64,000 nt of DNA, taken from assembly GCA_027920525.1 (NCBI GenBank), contig CP115858.1, forward strand, positions 4,216,001 to 4,280,000. The letters are read 5' to 3'. Source of the stretch: Chryseobacterium daecheongense (GTDB taxonomy: Bacteria; Bacteroidota; Bacteroidia; Flavobacteriales; Weeksellaceae). A model generated the notes under the pieces. The model had not been told where the DNA came from. It did no database searches and saw only the letters and a list, made by a program, of their open reading frames with translations. Made by a program: the position numbers and the translations under genes. Below, one piece after another: positions 53,921-63,483 of this stretch (position 1 is the stretch's first letter; each line of letters starts with the position of its first letter).

Positions 53921-54352
53921 GAAGAAATATCGAAACATTTGGTGCAAGATTTGGAAAGAATTTTAGAAATTAATAATCCAGTTATGTGAGCTTGATGGGA
54001 TTATCTTCAAAACAATTTCTTGCTAATATTGATCGAATTTTAAAAAGTATTAATGATCTGGAAACCAATAGTACCGCCCAAGTCTTAGTAAAGTAAAGGA
54101 TAATATTAAATTGACACGTAAAATATCTACGGGAGATAGTCCTTTGTGGAGTTTTCAGTGGAAAATAATTATATGTAATTTTAGGATATATATGAATAAA
54201 AAGGATATCTAGGACGGGCTTTTTCTAACTGTAGAAAAGCATTTATAATCAGCCACTTCTTTAGATAAAGGATAGTAAATATTACAGAGTTACCTACGGA
54301 AACAGTTACCATATCAATTGTAAGAGGCAAATCTACGTTATACTTCTACTAA
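53921..54352 (+). other. decayed coding fragments
   Basis: Three short stretches read like protein but lack a coherent gene. The first continues from the tRNA end and encodes EEISKHLVQDLERILEINNP before a stop (53987). The second is a 33-codon frame from 53995 (MGLSSKQFLANIDRILK). The third runs in another frame to about 54210 and includes IKLTRKISTGDSPLWSFQW. They may be pieces of one or two broken genes. No family is recognisable. Confidence 0.35.
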
Positions 54353-55609
54353 TTAGAATAAAAAATAAATAAGTCCAACGGCCGCAGCTGTCATAAGTAT
54401 AAATGTTAGCACACCTAAAATATTTGATAACCTTGTATTGGTATGTTTACCCATAATCTTTTCATTATTTGCAATATGCATAATGACAGCAATCATTACG
54501 GGCGCCGTTAGTCCGTAAACAATTGCTGTATACAGAAGTGCTTTAATGGGACTTACACCAAAAAAATCGAGTGATAGGCCAATAAGTAACGATATAATTA
54601 TGGATCCGTAGAAGGGTTTCGCCTGTGAAAACTTCTTATCAAGACCTGCTTTCCATCCGAATGTCTCTGCAAGCATATAAGATTGGGAGCCTGCGAGCAC
54701 CGGAATAGCCAGCATTCCTGTACCCAAAACTCCAGAGGCGAAAATAAAATAGGTAAGTTTTCCTGCCAACGGTTCAAGAGCCTTTGCTGCTTGATCCACA
54801 GTATCAATCTTGTGAATTCCGCCATTGAACAGCACAGTGCCTGTTGTAAGAATCATAAAAAACATCACCATGTTGGAAAGTAACATTCCTAAGTTTACGT
54901 CAGTTTTCATTTCACTCAATATACTTTTATCTACGAAAACAACGCCCTTATGCTTTTGATCTTCTGCTTCCATAGTGGTTTGCCAGAAAAAAAGGTACGG
55001 TGAGATTGTTGTACCAAGAATTGCTACTATAATTGAAAGAAATTCTTTATCAAATTTAATTGTTGGTATGAAGGTTTTTTTTGCAACCATTGCCCAATCT
55101 TGCTCCACTAAAAAGGGAACAATAATGTAAAGGAGTAAGCTAAGGCATAGCCATTTTAATATCATTGCTATTTTCTGGTACGGATATCTGATGATTATAA
55201 AAAGTAGAAGAGTTGTTAGAATCACACAAAAAACCGACACGGGAATTGCTGGACAGATCATATGAGCGACAGCTCCCATTCCCTGTATATCTGCACCAAT
55301 ATTCAAGGTTATTGCAGGAAAGCTAAATATGAGCATACCATACAGTATTGGTTTAGAATAGTTTTTTTTCAGTGTAACTGTAAGACCTTGCGCTGTAACA
55401 AGACCAATTCTTGCACACATGCCTTGTATAGCTGCCATGAGAGGGAAAGTTAGTAAGGCGGTCCACAATGTTGAAAGACCAAATTGTGCACCTGCTTGGG
55501 AATATGTTGCAATGCCTGAAGGATCATCATCGCTGGCACCAGTTATTAAGCCAGGCCCCAATTTCTTGAAAAAAGCAAGAAGTTTTGAATCATTTTTGTT
55601 ATCTGCCAT
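54353..55609 (-). CDS. Nramp-like divalent metal transporter lacking canonical motif residues
   Basis: The 418-residue protein has 11 or so membrane helices and the Nramp/MntH fold. In classical Nramp proteins helix 1 carries DPGN and helix 6 carries MPH; here helix 1 reads DDDPSG (about 27) and helix 6 reads TTISPYLFFWQ (about 198). So the metal-binding Asn is replaced by Gly and the sulfur ligand Met is absent. Family variants lacking the Met are known to prefer Mg or to transport other substrates. The substrate is therefore open. The gene stands alone on the minus strand in the accessory region. Confidence 0.85.
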   Translation of the reverse strand: MADNKNDSKLLAFFKKLGPGLITGASDDDPSGIATYSQAGAQFGLSTLWTALLTFPLMAAIQGMCARIGLVTAQGLTVTLKKNYSKPILYGMLIFSFPAITLNIGADIQGMGAVAHMICPAIPVSVFCVILTTLLLFIIIRYPYQKIAMILKWLCLSLLLYIIVPFLVEQDWAMVAKKTFIPTIKFDKEFLSIIVAILGTTISPYLFFWQTTMEAEDQKHKGVVFVDKSILSEMKTDVNLGMLLSNMVMFFMILTTGTVLFNGGIHKIDTVDQAAKALEPLAGKLTYFIFASGVLGTGMLAIPVLAGSQSYMLAETFGWKAGLDKKFSQAKPFYGSIIISLLIGLSLDFFGVSPIKALLYTAIVYGLTAPVMIAVIMHIANNEKIMGKHTNTRLSNILGVLTFILMTAAAVGLIYFLF

Positions 55610-55963
55610 AGGAGTATTTTTTTAATTTGATCCATAACCAGCCCTCTCACGAAATAACAAAATCCAAGCCATTACATACTTTTAGCCATTAAATCAACTA
55701 TTTTCTGTTACTAATAAATAAGTGAATTTTATATGCTATAGCTTTTATAGTAGTTGTGATTTGGTTCTTTGCAAAAGAAGCTTATGAGCATTCATAAATC
55801 TATTATTAAAATTTATCGTTCCATAAAACGTTCTCACTTAAAATCATAAGCCTTCAATTTCAAACTTTCTTTTTTAATTATTGTATAAAATAAATAATAC
55901 GTAACGGCGTAATATTTGTATTTTTTTTAATCACCAAATGTAAATCACTTAAAATATTAAACC
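55610..55963. other. divergent promoter spacer
   Basis: No gene is visible. Near 55910 TAATATTTG resembles the -7 element for the DUF3606 gene, and a partial dyad, AATACG with CGTAAT, lies just upstream (about 55896-55912). The rest is AT-rich. Confidence 0.4.
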
Positions 55964-56155
55964 ATGACAGACGATAAATCTAAAAAAGGGAAAAAAGACC
56001 GCAAACAGGTAAGTGGTTCAGAAAATTATGAAATCCAGTATTTCAAGGAAAAAATGAGAGTAACCTCACAAGCCGTTGTTGGTGCTATAAAAGCAACCGG
56101 TTCTAATGACCGAAAAACATTAGAAGATTACTTAAGGAAGCGTCACCAAAAATAG
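55964..56155 (+). CDS. DUF3606 family small protein
   Basis: The 63 residues match the DUF3606 pattern: DDKSKKGKKDRKQV at the start, a YEIQYFKEKMRVT segment, and KTLEDYLRKRHQK at the end. Members are small basic proteins of unknown function, common in soil proteobacteria and Bacteroidota, often near stress genes. Here it precedes ligD by 94 bp. Confidence 0.8.
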   Translation: MTDDKSKKGKKDRKQVSGSENYEIQYFKEKMRVTSQAVVGAIKATGSNDRKTLEDYLRKRHQK

Positions 56156-56248
56156 CAATACTTGCATCATTAGAGTGTCAGCTGTGCATTTGTTAAGTGC
56201 GGCCAAATTTTTAGATTCTAAAATCCATTAACTTAAAAAACAATTGGT

Positions 56249-58945
56249 ATGGCTTTAGAAAAATATCGTGAAAAGCGGTCAGAAGAAAAGACTCCCGAAC
56301 CCTTTGGGGGTAAGCCATCTGGCAAAGAATTGAGGTTTGTTGTTCAGAAACATGATGCTTCCCATCTTCATTACGATTTTCGTCTTGAAATGGACGGAGT
56401 ATTAAAAAGTTGGGCGGTTCCTAAAGGACCCTCCCTGGATCCGAATATTAAAAGACTTGCTATGATGGTTGAAGACCATCCATATGATTACCGGGATTTT
56501 GAAGGTATTATCCCAAAGGGACAGTATGGTGGGGGTACGGTGATTGTTTGGGACGAAGGTACTTATGAACCTTCGGAGCCAGTGGAAGGAGATTTGAAAA
56601 AGCAGGAGAAAAATCTATTGCACCAACTTCATGCTGGTAAGTTGAAAATAAAGCTAAATGGTAAAAAACTAAAAGGAGAATTCGCCTTGGTAAAAGCTTA
56701 TGGTAGGGGCGAGAATAGCTGGCTTCTGATGAAGCTTGAAGATAAATACGCAACGACCAGGGATATTACATTAAAAGATAAATCCGTGATTTCCAAAAAG
56801 ACAATAGTCCAGATGGAAAAATCTCCAGATAAAGTTTATGGAAAACCTAATGTAAAAAAGGAGAGTAGGCTCAAAGATAAGACTACTGAAAAAAAAACGA
56901 CTCCAGAACTCATTGAGGAACAATTAAGCTCAAACAGATCAGAGAAGGAGGATATTGATGTGGATAAGATTTTAAAAGGCGCGCCAAAGAAGGCTTTTTA
57001 CAATCATGTACAACCAATGCTTGCTACACTTGTGGATAAGCCCTTTGAAGATAAAAATTGGCTCTATGAAGTGAAATGGGATGGGTACAGGGCAGTGTCC
57101 TTTTTAAAAGGGGGCAAGGTTGAGATCAAATCTCGTAATGACAAAAGCTTTAACGAGAAATTTTATCCGGTATATGATTCGCTCAAGGCGCTTAATCTTA
57201 ATGTTATCTTGGATGGAGAAATAGTCGTTGTAGGGGAGGATGGCAAGGCTGACTTCGGATCATTACAAAACTGGCGCAGTGAGGCAGACGGAACTTTACT
57301 GTACTATGTCTTTGACATTATATGGCATGATGGAAAGGACCTTACAGACCTTACCTTATGTCAGCGGAAGGAAATTCTAAAAGAAATATTAGAGGAGAAT
57401 GATATAATAAAAATCAGTACACCATTTTATACTTCCGGGATAGAATTTTTGGAAGCTGCAAAGAATAGGGGACTTGAAGGCATAATGGCCAAAAAGAAGG
57501 ATAGTTTGTACCATGTACATGTAAGGACAAAGGACTGGCTTAAGATCAAAGCCAATAAAAGACAGGAAGTGGTTATTGGAGGTTTTACGTTGAATGATGA
57601 CTCCAGAAAATCTTTTAGCAGCATCCTTGTAGGAGTTTATGAAGGTAAAGATCTTGTGTATAAAGGAAAAGTGGGCACAGGATTTAATGACAAGTTGCAG
57701 AAGGAGATGATGGAACAATTTAAGCCACTGTTCACTAATAAGCCTCCTTTTTCTGAGGAGCCTGATGTCAACAAACCTTCCCGATTTCGGCCTAATCCGC
57801 CTCATGCTTCCGTTACATGGCTAAAGCCTAAACTTATCTGTGAAGTAAGTTTTACAGAAATGACCAGTGATGGAGTCATGCGTCACCCTTCCTTTGAGGG
57901 GATGCGGGAAGATAAAGACCCAATGGAAATTATTCTTGAAAAAGAAATTGATACAGCTCAGATTACTGATGAACATCATGAAAAAATAATAAAACCTGCT
58001 GGCAAAATGAAAAGGAAAACCTTATTGAATCCTACTGAAAAGACACAGGTGAAAACCGTCAATAAGCACGAACTTAAATTTACAAACCTGGATAAGGTTT
58101 TTTGGCCAAAAGCAAAAATTACTAAACGCGATTTGATCAATTACTATTACCAGGTAGCACCATTTATTCTTCCTTATTTAAAGGACCGCCCTCAGAGTAT
58201 GAACCGATTTCCCAATGGTATTGAAGGTAAAAGCTTTTATTTTAAAAATGTGACAGATACAGCACCGGACTGGGCTGATACTTTTTTGTATAAGAGTGAA
58301 ACAGATAATGAGGACAAGCACTACCTTGTTGGGAAAGATGAAGCAACATTGTTATATATGGCAAATCTTGGCTGTATCGAGATGAATCCCTGGAATAGTA
58401 CAATAAAAAAACCTGAACATCCGACATACTGTATCATAGACCTCGATCCTGATAAAAACTCTTTTGATCAGGTAATCGAAACCGCACAGGTTACAAAACA
58501 GATTTTAGATGATATGGGTATAGATTCTTACTGTAAAACAAGTGGATCGACCGGTCTTCATATTTATATTCCGTTGGGAAATAAATATACATATGAACAG
58601 TCCAAAGAATTTGCTCGCGTAATAGTCACCTTGGTACATCAAGAACTTCCTGATTATACAAGTTTGGAACGGGTCATTAAAGACCGTAAGGGAAAAATGT
58701 ATCTTGATTTTTTACAAAACAGGCCTCATGCAACTATTGCATCGGTGTATTCTGTGCGACCAAAACCTGGGGCGACTGTTTCTATGCCTCTGCATTGGGA
58801 TGAAGTTAAAAAGGGACTTAAAATGAGTGATTTTCATATTTTCAATACATTGGAGCGATTGCAAAGTGAAGGCGATATATTTAAGCCAGTGCTAGGAAAG
58901 GGAATTGACCTTAAAAAGATAATTGATAAATATGCTGGGAAATGA
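56249..58945 (+). CDS. ligD: ATP-dependent DNA ligase D (PE - ligase - polymerase)
   Basis: LigD repairs double-strand breaks in non-homologous end joining. The 898 residues have the order phosphoesterase - ligase - polymerase. The phosphoesterase (about 1-165) starts at VVQKHDASHLHYDFRLE with its metal His. The ligase (about 255-520) has the nucleotidyl Lys in YEVKWDGYRA (about 273). The polymerase/primase (about 610-898) has FWPKAKITKRDL (616) and the metal motif IDLDPD (729). All three domains look intact. The Ku partner is not encoded in the window. Codon use is slightly more AT-rich than in the core genes, which suits the accessory setting. Confidence 0.96.
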   Translation: MALEKYREKRSEEKTPEPFGGKPSGKELRFVVQKHDASHLHYDFRLEMDGVLKSWAVPKGPSLDPNIKRLAMMVEDHPYDYRDFEGIIPKGQYGGGTVIVWDEGTYEPSEPVEGDLKKQEKNLLHQLHAGKLKIKLNGKKLKGEFALVKAYGRGENSWLLMKLEDKYATTRDITLKDKSVISKKTIVQMEKSPDKVYGKPNVKKESRLKDKTTEKKTTPELIEEQLSSNRSEKEDIDVDKILKGAPKKAFYNHVQPMLATLVDKPFEDKNWLYEVKWDGYRAVSFLKGGKVEIKSRNDKSFNEKFYPVYDSLKALNLNVILDGEIVVVGEDGKADFGSLQNWRSEADGTLLYYVFDIIWHDGKDLTDLTLCQRKEILKEILEENDIIKISTPFYTSGIEFLEAAKNRGLEGIMAKKKDSLYHVHVRTKDWLKIKANKRQEVVIGGFTLNDDSRKSFSSILVGVYEGKDLVYKGKVGTGFNDKLQKEMMEQFKPLFTNKPPFSEEPDVNKPSRFRPNPPHASVTWLKPKLICEVSFTEMTSDGVMRHPSFEGMREDKDPMEIILEKEIDTAQITDEHHEKIIKPAGKMKRKTLLNPTEKTQVKTVNKHELKFTNLDKVFWPKAKITKRDLINYYYQVAPFILPYLKDRPQSMNRFPNGIEGKSFYFKNVTDTAPDWADTFLYKSETDNEDKHYLVGKDEATLLYMANLGCIEMNPWNSTIKKPEHPTYCIIDLDPDKNSFDQVIETAQVTKQILDDMGIDSYCKTSGSTGLHIYIPLGNKYTYEQSKEFARVIVTLVHQELPDYTSLERVIKDRKGKMYLDFLQNRPHATIASVYSVRPKPGATVSMPLHWDEVKKGLKMSDFHIFNTLERLQSEGDIFKPVLGKGIDLKKIIDKYAGK

Positions 58946-58999
58946 AAAATGCCAGCAAGTCAGAAATAGTGGATACTAACCTTAATAAAAAATAATATC

Positions 59000-59185
59000 A
59001 TGAACGTCAAAAGAATTTTTGGGACAATATTAACCCTACTTGGGATAGGTGGCCTTATTTATGTAGGAAATGGCTTAATCACAAAAGGTGTAGCCAATAT
59101 GCCGCTTATCGTGGTGGGAATTATCGGTTTACTTTTCTTTTTTGCTGGAATCAGCTTAGTCAGGAATATCAAGGATGAGAGCTAA
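59000..59185 (+). CDS. small two-helix membrane protein
   Basis: The 61-residue protein has two hydrophobic helices (about 7-27 and 34-55) with a short loop GVANMP between them, and charged ends. I do not recognise a family. It follows ligD by 55 bp on the same strand and may belong to its transcript. Confidence 0.7.
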   Translation: MNVKRIFGTILTLLGIGGLIYVGNGLITKGVANMPLIVVGIIGLLFFFAGISLVRNIKDES

Positions 59186-59335
59186 GACGTAGAAAGTGCT
59201 GAAGAAATTATATAGTTCAGATTCTCCGGATTATTACATCAGTGAAAAGATTTAATATTCTGTAGTGTCAGAGATGGACTACAGAATATAAATGTTATTG
59301 ACAATGTTATCCTTTTTTAATTAGTAAGGCTATTA

Positions 59336-60229
59336 ATGACCGACAATAAAAAATCAATATACAGTGCTCTTGCAGCAAACCTTCTAATCGCCCTAACAAA
59401 ATTTATTGCAGGGGCATTTACAAACAGCTCTTCCATGATCTCCGAAGGAATCCATTCAACAGTTGATACCGCTAACCAGCTGTTGCTTCTTTATGGACTT
59501 AAGAGGAGTAAAAAAGTACCTGACGTGTCTCATCCATTTGGATATGGCAAAGAACTGTATTTCTGGTCTTTTGTCGTATCTATCTTAATATTTGGACTGG
59601 GTGGTACCTTGTCTATATACCAGGGAGTTTCACATATCATCGAACCTGAACTGATGAAGGATCCATTTTGGAATTATATTGTATTATTTCTATCGTTGAT
59701 CTTCGAAGGAACATCTTTAATTATCGCTGTAAAAGAGTTTAATAAGGTCCGTAAAGGACTTGGTTGGTGGGAGGCTATTATTAAAAGTAAAGATCCCTCA
59801 AGTTTTCTTGTAGTTTTTGAAGATGGAGCAGCAGTTGCAGGTTTAATTATTGTGATAATTTTAATGAGCCTAAGCCACTCACTGCAAATTCCAGCATTGG
59901 ACGGTCTGGCGTCGGTACTTGTAGGGCTGATATTGGTTTTTGTTTCTTTTATTTTAGCCAGAGAAAGCCGAAGCTTATTGATGGGAGAAGGGATTGCTCC
60001 CGAAACAAGAAGAAAAATTTCCCAGCTCGCAGAAATGGATGTTTCGGTAGTGAAAACAAAAAATATCCTTTCGACCTACCAATCTCCAGAGGAGGTAGTC
60101 CTTATGCTCATTATAGATTTTAAAGATCACCTCGACACAGAAGAAATCACTGAGGCAATACGACGTTTACGCACCAATATAAAAAATGAGTTTAAATTTG
60201 TACACTTTGTAATTATTCAGCCAGAATAG
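59336..60229 (+). CDS. cation diffusion facilitator family transporter
   Basis: The 297-residue protein has six predicted membrane helices. The helix-2 metal site reads EGIHSTVDTANQ (His-x3-Asp, about 39), followed by HPFGYGKELYFW (about 65). Helix 5 carries EDGAAVAG (about 161), the ZnT9-like variant of the second site. The C-terminal cytoplasmic domain (about 205-297) is the usual ferredoxin-like dimer unit. It should export Zn, Fe or Mn in exchange for protons; which one cannot be told. It might balance the Nramp-like importer of the same region. Confidence 0.9.
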   Translation: MTDNKKSIYSALAANLLIALTKFIAGAFTNSSSMISEGIHSTVDTANQLLLLYGLKRSKKVPDVSHPFGYGKELYFWSFVVSILIFGLGGTLSIYQGVSHIIEPELMKDPFWNYIVLFLSLIFEGTSLIIAVKEFNKVRKGLGWWEAIIKSKDPSSFLVVFEDGAAVAGLIIVIILMSLSHSLQIPALDGLASVLVGLILVFVSFILARESRSLLMGEGIAPETRRKISQLAEMDVSVVKTKNILSTYQSPEEVVLMLIIDFKDHLDTEEITEAIRRLRTNIKNEFKFVHFVIIQPE

Positions 60230-61294
60230 ATCGCCGAAAAGATATAAAATTTTAGAGAGTATAGATTGAAGTAGAATTTGGTGTTAACTATATTTTATAC
60301 ATGGCAGAATATCTTTTGGATAGGTAACCTTTTGTAAAATCCATCGGTAAAAGATCAATGGGCGACTTTATACGGCTATTGGTGAAATTTCTAAGTTTTT
60401 AACGGTAATTATTTAATTATAAAAAAGCTCTTCAATTAAAGACTCCAATATTAATGTATTTGAAATAAAAAGCTTCCCGGTAAAAGAGCACCACAATAAA
60501 ATGTTGAAAGTTATTTTAAAATATTTTCACACAAATTTATTGATTTAAGTTTTAGTAGGTCTATGACCTTAATCACAAAGGTAAGTACAGTATTTTTCCT
60601 TTCTCAGAATCAAGAATTATCAGATTTTATCTTTTTATAGTTGATGTAATAGACTTGCATTAAGTCAAAAATTCTATTCTGCCAAAACATAAGATGTTGC
60701 AACCAGTCTTAATAATCGCACCCATTAGATAGGTCTATCCTGTAATAATAATGATTCTCGCACACGTTATCAGTTATTTTAAAAATTGTCATGTGTTTCC
60801 CTCGTGGAAGCCACAATATGATGATTATTATTTATTCTCTTATATTGATTATAAGTTAATTTTCATCCTAATTATAATGTATTTGAAAAAAATGTAACTT
60901 TATAGTCAATGTATTTGTTTCTAACAATAACATTGCTGTTTCTCTAGCCTGTCTTCGGACAGGTTTTTTCTATATATAGCAAACATTAACGAAATTTATA
61001 AATGCTATTTTACTATGTAAACAAGTTTAATTATTATTTATTAAATCAAGTCTTTTGTTTTTAAGTAAATATACCTGTTATCATTCCATGGAGGTCAAAT
61101 ATTCCTGAACAGCTCTCTCGTAGTATATAACGTGCAAAACATTGCAAAAGGAGTTAATGCAGTTAACATAAGTTAGTTTAATTAATAATTAGCAGGCAAC
61201 TAAAAATGTTTTCTAAAATTTTTTTGTTCAATAAAACAAAAGCAAATTATATTTTTATAAGTATATTAATTATTTAAGTGTCATAAAATCAATA
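60230..61294. other. AT-rich intergenic region with an isolated terminator
   Basis: No convincing gene is found in this 1.07 kb. AGGTCTAT occurs at 60557 and 60731, and AGGTC-TAT-GACCT forms a small dyad at 60557-60569. A strong terminator at 60948-60969 has no gene before it. Scattered short frames look random. It may be the decayed interior of an inserted element, or carry a small RNA. Confidence 0.4.
60948..60969 (+). terminator. orphan intrinsic terminator
   Basis: CCTGTC-TTCG-GACAGG is a perfect stem with a stable UUCG-type loop, followed by six T residues. The nearest upstream plus-strand gene ends over 700 bp away, so it may mark the end of an unseen RNA. Confidence 0.8.
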
Positions 61295-62353
61295 CTAAAA
61301 TTTATATACCAAGGCATTTATATTCATACCAGCTCCAACAGAAGCAAATAATACGATATCATTCTTCTTTATATAATGATCTTGAAGTTCGTTATTTAAA
61401 ATCATTGAAAGTAGTGTTGGTACTGTTGCCACACTACTGTTTCCAAGTTTACTTATGATCATAGGCATAATATCTTTAGGAACTGGGGTATTATATAATT
61501 TGTAAAAACGATTTACAATTTCTTCATCCATTTTCTCATTAGCCTGATGAATAATAATTTTGTTTAATTCCCCAATCTTATATCCACTCTCGTCAAGACA
61601 CTTTTTCATGGCTTCCGGTACATGCAAAAGAGCAAATTCATATATTTTTCTACCGTTCATTTTAATGAATTTAGTATCTGACGAATTTGCACAATTATAA
61701 GATCTTCCAAAATAAAGATAATCCTTCTCTTTTAAAGTGTAAGAAGCAGAAACATGTGACTTAATACCAGAATCGGTCTCTGTCGCTTGAAGAATTACTG
61801 CCCCTGCACCATCAGCATAAATCATGCTATCCCGATCATGAATATCAGATACTCGAGATAAAGTTTCAGCCCCTACAACCAAACAAGTCTTAGCAATACT
61901 GGCTTTAATAAATGCATTAGCCTGGATTACTCCCTCAATCCACCCAGGACATCCAAATATCAAATCATAGGCAACACAATAATTATTTTTAATTCCCAAT
62001 TGATGTTTAATTCTTGACGCTAAACTAGGAACAGCGTCAGATTGGATCTCCCCATAAGGAACATCTCCAAAATTATGGGCAAATATTATATAATCTAATG
62101 TCTCAGGGTCAATCGTAGAATTTGTTATCGCTGTTTTTGCTGCAATAAGACCTAGATCTGAAGTAACCAATTCCTTAGATGCATACCGTCTTTCTTGTAT
62201 ACCCGTAATCTCTTTTAGTTTTTCAGCAATTGTAGCATTATTATGTTCCAATCTCTTACCTTTTTCATCAAAAAAAAGATTTCCATAAAAAAATAAATTA
62301 TCAATAACCTCTAAGGGTATATAATGTCCAGTACCAATTATTTTACTTGTCAT
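61295..62353 (-). CDS. beta-ketoacyl-ACP synthase III-like enzyme
   Basis: The 352-residue thiolase-fold protein has the KAS III catalytic triad: Cys in YDLIFGCPGW (about 130), His in IIIHQANEKM (about 271) and Asn in KLGNSSVATVP (about 306). FabH enzymes start fatty acid chains from acetyl-CoA and malonyl-ACP; relatives start or extend polyketide, alkylresorcinol or signal-molecule chains. The insert after residue 25 (FYGNLFFDEKGKR) and the absence of fatty acid genes nearby favour a specialised role. It stands alone with AT-rich spacers on both sides in the mobile-element region. Confidence 0.85.
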   Translation of the reverse strand: MTSKIIGTGHYIPLEVIDNLFFYGNLFFDEKGKRLEHNNATIAEKLKEITGIQERRYASKELVTSDLGLIAAKTAITNSTIDPETLDYIIFAHNFGDVPYGEIQSDAVPSLASRIKHQLGIKNNYCVAYDLIFGCPGWIEGVIQANAFIKASIAKTCLVVGAETLSRVSDIHDRDSMIYADGAGAVILQATETDSGIKSHVSASYTLKEKDYLYFGRSYNCANSSDTKFIKMNGRKIYEFALLHVPEAMKKCLDESGYKIGELNKIIIHQANEKMDEEIVNRFYKLYNTPVPKDIMPMIISKLGNSSVATVPTLLSMILNNELQDHYIKKNDIVLFASVGAGMNINALVYKF

Positions 62354-62800
62354 GTAATTTAATTTTATACGAATTTATTTATTTCTCATTCAAAAAAGAT
62401 GCTAATATATTATAATTAATTTAATTGGAATAATTGTTTTTAGTAGAATATTAATGTATTATTCTTAAGTGATTTGAATAGAAAATTTCCTCGATTGATG
62501 GATTTACCACAAAATATTTAAAGTTAATCTTAGAATATTAAATTCCAAATTTAGTGCCTTGTGTTTATCCTTTTATGATCCCAAGTACAAATATGATAAG
62601 TAGTCGAAAAGGAACAAATATCGCACCGATTCGTTGATGATCTGCAAATTTTATCCACTTTACAGCTATAAGAATTTAGTTTGAATAGTGGAATAGATAA
62701 TTATCAAATATTTAATAAAAATTCGGTGGTTTTATGAGATTTTTAAATTGATTGTTTTAAATCATTTTATCTTTTCAATTAATTTCTCAAAATCTCGTAT
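62354..62800. other. AT-rich spacer
   Basis: No gene is seen. The left part should hold the promoter of the minus-strand KAS III-like gene, and the right part leads into the recombinase dyad. Confidence 0.4.
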
Positions 62801-62843
62801 CATTAAACAAAGTTTCATAAATTTATGAGAGATGAGTTTAATG
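62801..62843. promoter_or_regulatory. 43-bp nested dyad, putative recombinase site
   Basis: CATTAAAC (62801) is mirrored by GTTTAATG (62836), and midway between them lies the perfect palindrome CATAAATTTATG (62816-62827). The centres of both coincide. The dyad ends 9 bp before the recombinase ATG. Serine recombinases bind such dyads as crossover sites and as autoregulatory operators. Confidence 0.6.
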
Positions 62844-62852
62844 TAACAAATT

Positions 62853-63460
62853 ATGAAAATAGGATATGCAAGAGTTTCTACCAAAGATCAAAATTTGGAT
62901 TTACAAATTGAAGCTTTAGAAAAAGCAGGTTGTGAAAAAATATATCAAGAGAAAATTTCAGGTTCAACTAAGAATCGTCCTGAACTGGATAAAATGATTG
63001 AGCATTTCAGAGAAGGTGATGAATTGTATGTTTGGAGACTAGATCGATTAGGAAGAAGTTTAAAACATATTATTGATCTGGTTCTTGGTTTAAGTGACAA
63101 GGGAATTATAATAAAAGGTCTTATAGATGGTGTAGATATATCGACAATTAATGGTCGTCTATTTTTAAATCTAATGGCATCTTTGGCGGAATATGAAAGA
63201 GAATTAATAAGAGAGAGAACAAATGCAGGTCTACAATCGGCAAGAGCAAGAGGAAGGACTGGCGGAAGACCAAAAGGATTTACAAGAGAAAAAATTTCTA
63301 AACTTTTAATAATGCGCTCTTTTTATAAGATCCAACTAAGTCTCCAGAGGAGATTTACAAGCCACTTGGTTTGACTAGAGCAACTTTTTATCGGTATGCT
63401 AAAATTCTTGATAATAATACGAATGAAGAAATAAAGAAAATGGCAATTAAAAATAAATAA
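62853..63460 (+). pseudogene. serine recombinase (resolvase/invertase), frameshifted
   Basis: The first 150 residues are an intact resolvase domain: MKIGYARVSTKDQNLDLQ with the catalytic Ser at about 9, WRLDRLGRSLKHI near 66 and YERELIRERTNAG near 121. Near 63328 the reading frame shifts: the original frame ends in a short wrong tail at 63374, while the frame one base away continues with SPEEIYKPLGLTRATFYRYAK, the expected helix-turn-helix, to a stop at 63460. Loss of a single G would explain this. The protein made would lack its DNA-binding domain. It may also be a sequencing slip. Confidence 0.85.
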
Positions 63461-63483
63461 ATCTTATTCAACGGTTTATTTAT

